NCBI GenBank assembly: GCA_043798715.1
Contig: JAZDOK010000034.1
Coordinates: 5,047-69,046, forward strand
Direction: 5' to 3'
Source of the DNA: JAZDOK01 sp043798715
GTDB lineage: Bacteria > Vulcanimicrobiota > JAZDOK01
Length of the DNA: 64,000 nt
Shown in pieces: positions 60,462 to 64,000 of the stretch (positions are counted from its first letter, which is position 1; the number at the start of each line of letters is the position of its first letter). The notes under the pieces were generated by a model. The model made no database searches and had not been told where the DNA came from. It worked only from the letters and a program-made list of their open reading frames with translations. The position numbers and the translations under genes were made by a program.

Positions 60462-61824
60462 TAGAAAAATCAAGCAAATAATAAGGTGTCACCCTTATAT
60501 GTTTTTATTGGGCTTTGTTGCATTTATATTAGTTATTTGGGAAGTATTGTCTCGGCAGGGCTGGCTTGATATGAACGATTGGGCATCACCTCTGCAAATA
60601 ATACAAGCGATATATAACGACTCTTTTCACTCATCAAATACATATACTGATCAAAACAGTTCTATGACTCTGCTACAACATATTCTTCTCACTTTGAAGA
60701 GGTGGTTAACAGGATTTGGAATAAGCGCAATAATAGGGATCTCAATTGGATTCTTTTTGGGCTTGTCGAGGACAAGCTATGTTTTAGGACGGCCGGTTTT
60801 GAACTTATTACGTGGATTACCAAGTGCTGCTATTTGGCCTGTATGCGGTTTGATTTTTGGATTTAATATTAAGTCACAAATTGTCGTGATTGTTTTTGGA
60901 ACAACATGGCCGATATTGCTTAATACTATATCTGGGTTGCGATCTTTGCCACAAGAGATACGAGATAGCCTTGCTTTTATGAAGATAACGCTATTGCAAC
61001 GGTGGAGTATATTATTAAGATGCGCTGCATCTCATATTGTTACAGGCCTTGAAATAGGGTGTAGTGTTGCATTTTTATTAACCATTACGGTAGAAATATT
61101 TTTTCCAGGTTATGGTGGTATAGGGTGGTATTTATTTTTTCACCAAGAATATCGAGAGCAAGCTCAGGTATTCGCAGGACTATTTATTGCTGCTTTAATT
61201 GGATTGGGGTTAAATACATGCATAGATCAAATCAGGAAATTAGTAGTTTTTGAAGAAGGCGGAGCAGTTGAAGGGCAATATATAGGACGATATAAAAAAA
61301 TAAGTGAGAAATTGTTGAATCAATCAAAAACGAGTGATTCAACTATTGTTGAAATATTAAAAACTGACTATGTCACGGAAGTAATTAGAGCAAATTTTGG
61401 CAATAACTGGCGGCTGAAAGTATTATATAATGAATGCCCTCCATATTCATTCCCAAAAGAATTACATAATGTGCTTAAAATTTCTACTAACGAATCAGAT
61501 ATTTTACAGCGCGACATAACTATTGAAGTATGCAATATGGAAACATATAAGACAATATTATTTGCACGTTCCTGGATCTATACAAAGAATCTAAAACATT
61601 CTACTTTAAAAGCAATAAAGGACGGTCGCTTGACCATAGGAGAAATTATTAGAATGTTCGAAAGTGAGGTCCATTATAAGAACCTTTGGTATAGAATCGT
61701 AATATCACAAAAATTGGGCGATATCTTTGACAGGAGTGGTGTGGTCAAAGTTATTCATCGAGTAAGAATCATAGAAGTCAATGATAAGCCAACTATCCTT
61801 ATACATGAGTTCGTTCGCTTATGA
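60433..61824 (+). CDS. ABC importer permease fused to a chorismate-lyase-like domain
   Basis: Residues 1-270 are a SsuC/TauC-type permease with about six membrane helices and the coupling motif GLRSLPQEIRDSLAFMKI. Normal permeases of this family end near here. This protein continues for about 190 residues. Residues 301-463 resemble the chorismate lyase/UTRA fold: STIVEILKTDYVTEVIRANF, LQRDITIEV (Arg360), ILFARSWIY (Arg379), LTIGEIIRMF and the closing VNDKPTILIHEFVRL (Glu459). I know of no established example of this fusion. GTG 60433 has a poorly spaced ribosome site. TTG 60439 is an alternative. The ligand may be aromatic, but this is speculation. Confidence 0.8.
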   Translation: MKLKNGLKPDRKIKQIIRCHPYMFLLGFVAFILVIWEVLSRQGWLDMNDWASPLQIIQAIYNDSFHSSNTYTDQNSSMTLLQHILLTLKRWLTGFGISAIIGISIGFFLGLSRTSYVLGRPVLNLLRGLPSAAIWPVCGLIFGFNIKSQIVVIVFGTTWPILLNTISGLRSLPQEIRDSLAFMKITLLQRWSILLRCAASHIVTGLEIGCSVAFLLTITVEIFFPGYGGIGWYLFFHQEYREQAQVFAGLFIAALIGLGLNTCIDQIRKLVVFEEGGAVEGQYIGRYKKISEKLLNQSKTSDSTIVEILKTDYVTEVIRANFGNNWRLKVLYNECPPYSFPKELHNVLKISTNESDILQRDITIEVCNMETYKTILFARSWIYTKNLKHSTLKAIKDGRLTIGEIIRMFESEVHYKNLWYRIVISQKLGDIFDRSGVVKVIHRVRIIEVNDKPTILIHEFVRL

Positions 61825-61861
61825 CTTTAATGTATAAAAATGCTCTTTGGGAATATTCGCT

Positions 61862-63478
61862 ATGAGGAAATTTTCTTGTTTAATTGTGTGGCTTGTAAGT
61901 ACTTGTATATTTTTTTTATTAGGATTTAATTGTTATTCATTAGCCGCTGAAAATTATTTCCCAGAAAAAGTATTCTACTTTTCAGAAGATGATTATCATT
62001 CAAGGTGTTACATATCGCATGTAAATGAGAGGCAACGAAAACGGATTTTAACGTCTCTTTCCGATCCAAAGCGCGATGAGATCCTTGCGAATTTTGTTCC
62101 AAAACAATTTATTGCTGGTGAGTTGTGGTTTGATCTTCGAGGTATCGAGGTCATGCAGGGCGAACTGACAGGAAATGCAATTTTTGCGCGTATTTGTTGG
62201 GACTATGCCCATTTTAAGAACGTTGATCTTTCTGGTGCTGAATTGAATGGAGCACTTATGCGAGGAGCATCTTTTGAGAACGTTAATTTACAAAGGGCCA
62301 ACATTGACAATGCACAATTACAGTGTTCTGATTTTAAAAATTGCAATTTGAAGGAGGTTAATTTCAGACTATCTCGATTCGGAAAACACTCAAATTTCCG
62401 TCAATGCAATCTAAACTATGCGCGATTTGATAATTGCAAGTATTTAAACGAGGTCGCTTTCTCTCAAGGCACTATGAAAAAGACAGTTTTTTACAATGCA
62501 AGTTTAATCAGAGCAGAATTTGTATGTATGGATTTATCTAGAGCCAGCTTCGCAGGCGCAGATCTCATGTATGCTGATTTTTACAATTCAATTATTAACG
62601 AGGTTGATCTGACAGACACGAACTTATCTTACGCAAAACTCCAATCTGCAATAATTACTACTCCACTAAGACTTATACGGACAAGTATAACTGGCGCATA
62701 TCTTGGGGATTTAGACATATCGAAAGTAGACGTTTCTTATGCAAATTGGATAAATAATGAATATTTTATTGGAGAGGAACTTAAAGCGGACACATTAGGA
62801 AATTATTGTAGTGTCACAAATAATGATGAAAGAAAGATCTTATATTCACAGGCAGAGTGTATTTACAGAGAATTGAGTGAAAAATATAGAAGATCAGGCT
62901 ATATAAGTGAATATTTGAAAATTCGTTATCGTTCTTTAGAAGCAAAGCGTAAACTCCTGTCTCTTCAAGGAAAAAACTTGGAATATTTATGGCTCACGAC
63001 AAGTCGGATTGTGGACGGCTATGGAACACGAATTGATAAACTTGTCCTTTCGTTCCTAATTGTTATATTATTTTTCTCTGTTATTTATTTATTGGGATGG
63101 ACTGTATTTAATAGAGATTGGGTTAGATACTATCAAATGCAACCGTATGATGCATTATTTCCAAACGATAATGTCATGGAATACACATCTTTATCTAAAG
63201 ATTTGCCAAAAGACATGTTTAATAGGGAAAAAAGATTTAGAAAAATCTCTGTATTCATACATCTTATTCCTGTGGTTTTTTGGTTTAGTATTGAATCAAC
63301 GTTTAGATTCGCAGAAAAAATAGCTGGAATTCCTGACATCCTTCATCTTCTACAAATAAAAGAAGAAAGACTCGTGCCAATTGGAATAGCAAGAGTTATA
63401 GTTGGAATACAAGCACTTTTAGGAGCATTACTCATCTTGTTAGCTGTAAAAATGGTTATTATCTTCGGGTTGGCCTAG
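61862..63478 (+). CDS. pentapeptide-repeat protein with membrane helices
   Basis: This 538-residue protein starts with a membrane or signal segment (KFSCLIVWLVSTCIFFLLGF). From about 85 to 290 it has pentapeptide repeats of the A(D/N)LxX type (LSGAELNGALMRGASFENVN, LQRANIDNA, LSRASFAGADLMYADF), which fold as a four-sided beta-helix. The C-terminal 160 residues carry two to three membrane helices (SFLIVILFFSVIYLLGWTVF and VGIQALLGALLILLAVKMVI). An ion-channel-like end is possible but no selectivity filter is seen. The frame is open from TTG 61847. ATG 61862 is favoured. Confidence 0.8.
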   Translation: MRKFSCLIVWLVSTCIFFLLGFNCYSLAAENYFPEKVFYFSEDDYHSRCYISHVNERQRKRILTSLSDPKRDEILANFVPKQFIAGELWFDLRGIEVMQGELTGNAIFARICWDYAHFKNVDLSGAELNGALMRGASFENVNLQRANIDNAQLQCSDFKNCNLKEVNFRLSRFGKHSNFRQCNLNYARFDNCKYLNEVAFSQGTMKKTVFYNASLIRAEFVCMDLSRASFAGADLMYADFYNSIINEVDLTDTNLSYAKLQSAIITTPLRLIRTSITGAYLGDLDISKVDVSYANWINNEYFIGEELKADTLGNYCSVTNNDERKILYSQAECIYRELSEKYRRSGYISEYLKIRYRSLEAKRKLLSLQGKNLEYLWLTTSRIVDGYGTRIDKLVLSFLIVILFFSVIYLLGWTVFNRDWVRYYQMQPYDALFPNDNVMEYTSLSKDLPKDMFNREKRFRKISVFIHLIPVVFWFSIESTFRFAEKIAGIPDILHLLQIKEERLVPIGIARVIVGIQALLGALLILLAVKMVIIFGLA

Positions 63479-63723
63479 TGAATGAATATTCTATCATTTT
63501 GAAGGACCCGGGTTTGCCACCAATAGTCAAGTTTTGGGCATTACATGTCAAACTCAGAAAAGGGCTGGGGCTTTGTAGAGATTGTGAAGATCGGAGCGCC
63601 GTCTCCGAAGGAACGCCTTTGGCTTTCATTGTTAGCAAAGAGCCCTTGCGCGATTTTCACAATATGAAAACAGATGCCCAACAAGGATTTTGGGCTCAGG
63701 TCTTGAAAAATGAAGAATGCTGA
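63478..63723 (+). CDS. doubtful small frame at the right edge of the island
   Basis: A frame of 81 codons starts at GTG 63478, inside the stop of the pentapeptide gene. Its first 20 codons lie in AT-rich DNA and the rest in GC-richer DNA, so it looks like a chimera across the island border. CRDCED near residue 33 is its only notable motif. No family was recognised. Confidence 0.25.
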   Translation: MNEYSIILKDPGLPPIVKFWALHVKLRKGLGLCRDCEDRSAVSEGTPLAFIVSKEPLRDFHNMKTDAQQGFWAQVLKNEEC

Positions 63724-64000
63724 ACCGGTTTTCGAAAACGTCCCCTGCACGAAGCAAATGGACGACATTGACGGCCCCAAAGGGATGTCCCGGTATTTGC
63801 ACGCCAAGGGCCTTTTACTTATGGGACCGTGACTGCCTTGTAGCACATCATGGAGGTCAGTACGTATTCCACGGCATTCGATCGCCGATTCCAGAGTTAT
63901 CCGATCACACATTCCACGATCCGATCACCGATTCCATTCTTCCCGATCACCCCTTTGCGAGGTTGAAAAAATGGACTTCAATCCGCTGTCTCGGATCCGG
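63724..64000. other. gene-free right end of the window with IS-end-like repeats
   Basis: No gene is seen. The base composition is again like the main chromosome. The region contains the CCGATCAC repeats described separately. The window stops before any transposase gene could be confirmed. Confidence 0.4.
63870..63953. repeat. iterated CCGATCAC/ATTCC motifs, IS21-end-like
   Basis: CCGATCAC occurs at 63901, 63921 and 63943, about 20-22 bp apart, with ATTCC blocks between and a related GATCGCCGATTCC at 63880-63892. Multiple short repeats of this kind are typical of the ends of IS21-family elements, to which the transposase binds. The rest of such an element is not in view, so the call is tentative. 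Confidence 0.45.

Noticed and set aside
63541..63912. 123-codon minus-strand frame at the right end
   Set aside because: It has no domain and its start lies within the IS-end-like repeats.
63870..63953. CRISPR-like reading of the spaced CCGATCAC repeats
   Set aside because: The repeat unit is only 8 bases, spacing is irregular and no spacer-length unique sequences or cas genes occur; an IS end fits better.

Overview
This window is a gene-dense chromosomal stretch from a bacterium whose main body looks moderately GC-rich, clearly above 50 percent by eye. No rRNA, tRNA or CRISPR array was recognised. The gene content is mixed: two PilT-type ATPases, rhomboid, several lipoproteins, a SCIFF-type six-cysteine peptide (a hallmark of Clostridia and some relatives), an archaemetzincin, copper-amine-oxidase-N stalk proteins and accessory genes for (probably selenium-dependent) molybdenum hydroxylases. 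I read this as an uncultured anaerobic or microaerophilic lineage with Clostridia-like traits. The phylum cannot be fixed from the sequence alone.

Layout. 1-13.2 kb is mostly housekeeping: the end of a secreted carbohydrate-type protein, recQ, pgi, two pilT-like ATPases on the minus strand, an ftsH-membrane protein-Nif3 operon, hpt with a zinc-ribbon coiled-coil protein, an FAD dehydrogenase and purA. 13.2-24 kb is more unusual: archaemetzincin head to head with a SCIFF ranthipeptide precursor, a stalk-domain protein, a zinc ribbon, rhomboid-murI, a nucleotidase without a signal peptide, a beta-propeller pseudokinase, a Fic-MerR fusion, a short-repeat protein, xdhC and mazEF. 24-30 kb holds mscL, two secreted unknowns, an IS630-type element inserted in the stop codon of mocA, then yqeC and a 2Fe-2S subunit. 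30-35 kb has an ECF sigma/anti-sigma/Spy-like operon and a two-radical-SAM operon ending in a CFI-box protein. 35-47 kb carries a C-terminal protease, uvrC without its helix-hairpin-helix end, a transglutaminase lipoprotein, STAS and SpoIIE-type phosphatase regulators, an acylating aldehyde dehydrogenase and a UbiA prenyltransferase. 47-58 kb has leuS, lipoproteins, a sugar symporter-galT operon, an FAD protein and a DUF6364/PIN toxin-antitoxin pair bracketed by copies of the FAD gene's 3' end.

From about 58.4 to 63.5 kb the sequence becomes strikingly AT-rich. This island encodes an ABC importer (binding protein, ATPase, permease) whose permease is fused to a C-terminal domain resembling chorismate lyase, followed by a pentapeptide-repeat membrane protein. 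A truncated TPR gene lies at its left edge, and iterated CCGATCAC motifs resembling an IS21-type end lie to its right. It looks horizontally acquired.

Strong sigma-70-type promoters (TTGACA/TATAAT-like with 17-18 bp spacers) are visible upstream of ftsH, hpt, rhomboid, fic, mazEF, ctpA, leuS and the PIN toxin pair. Several of these settle which start codon is used.
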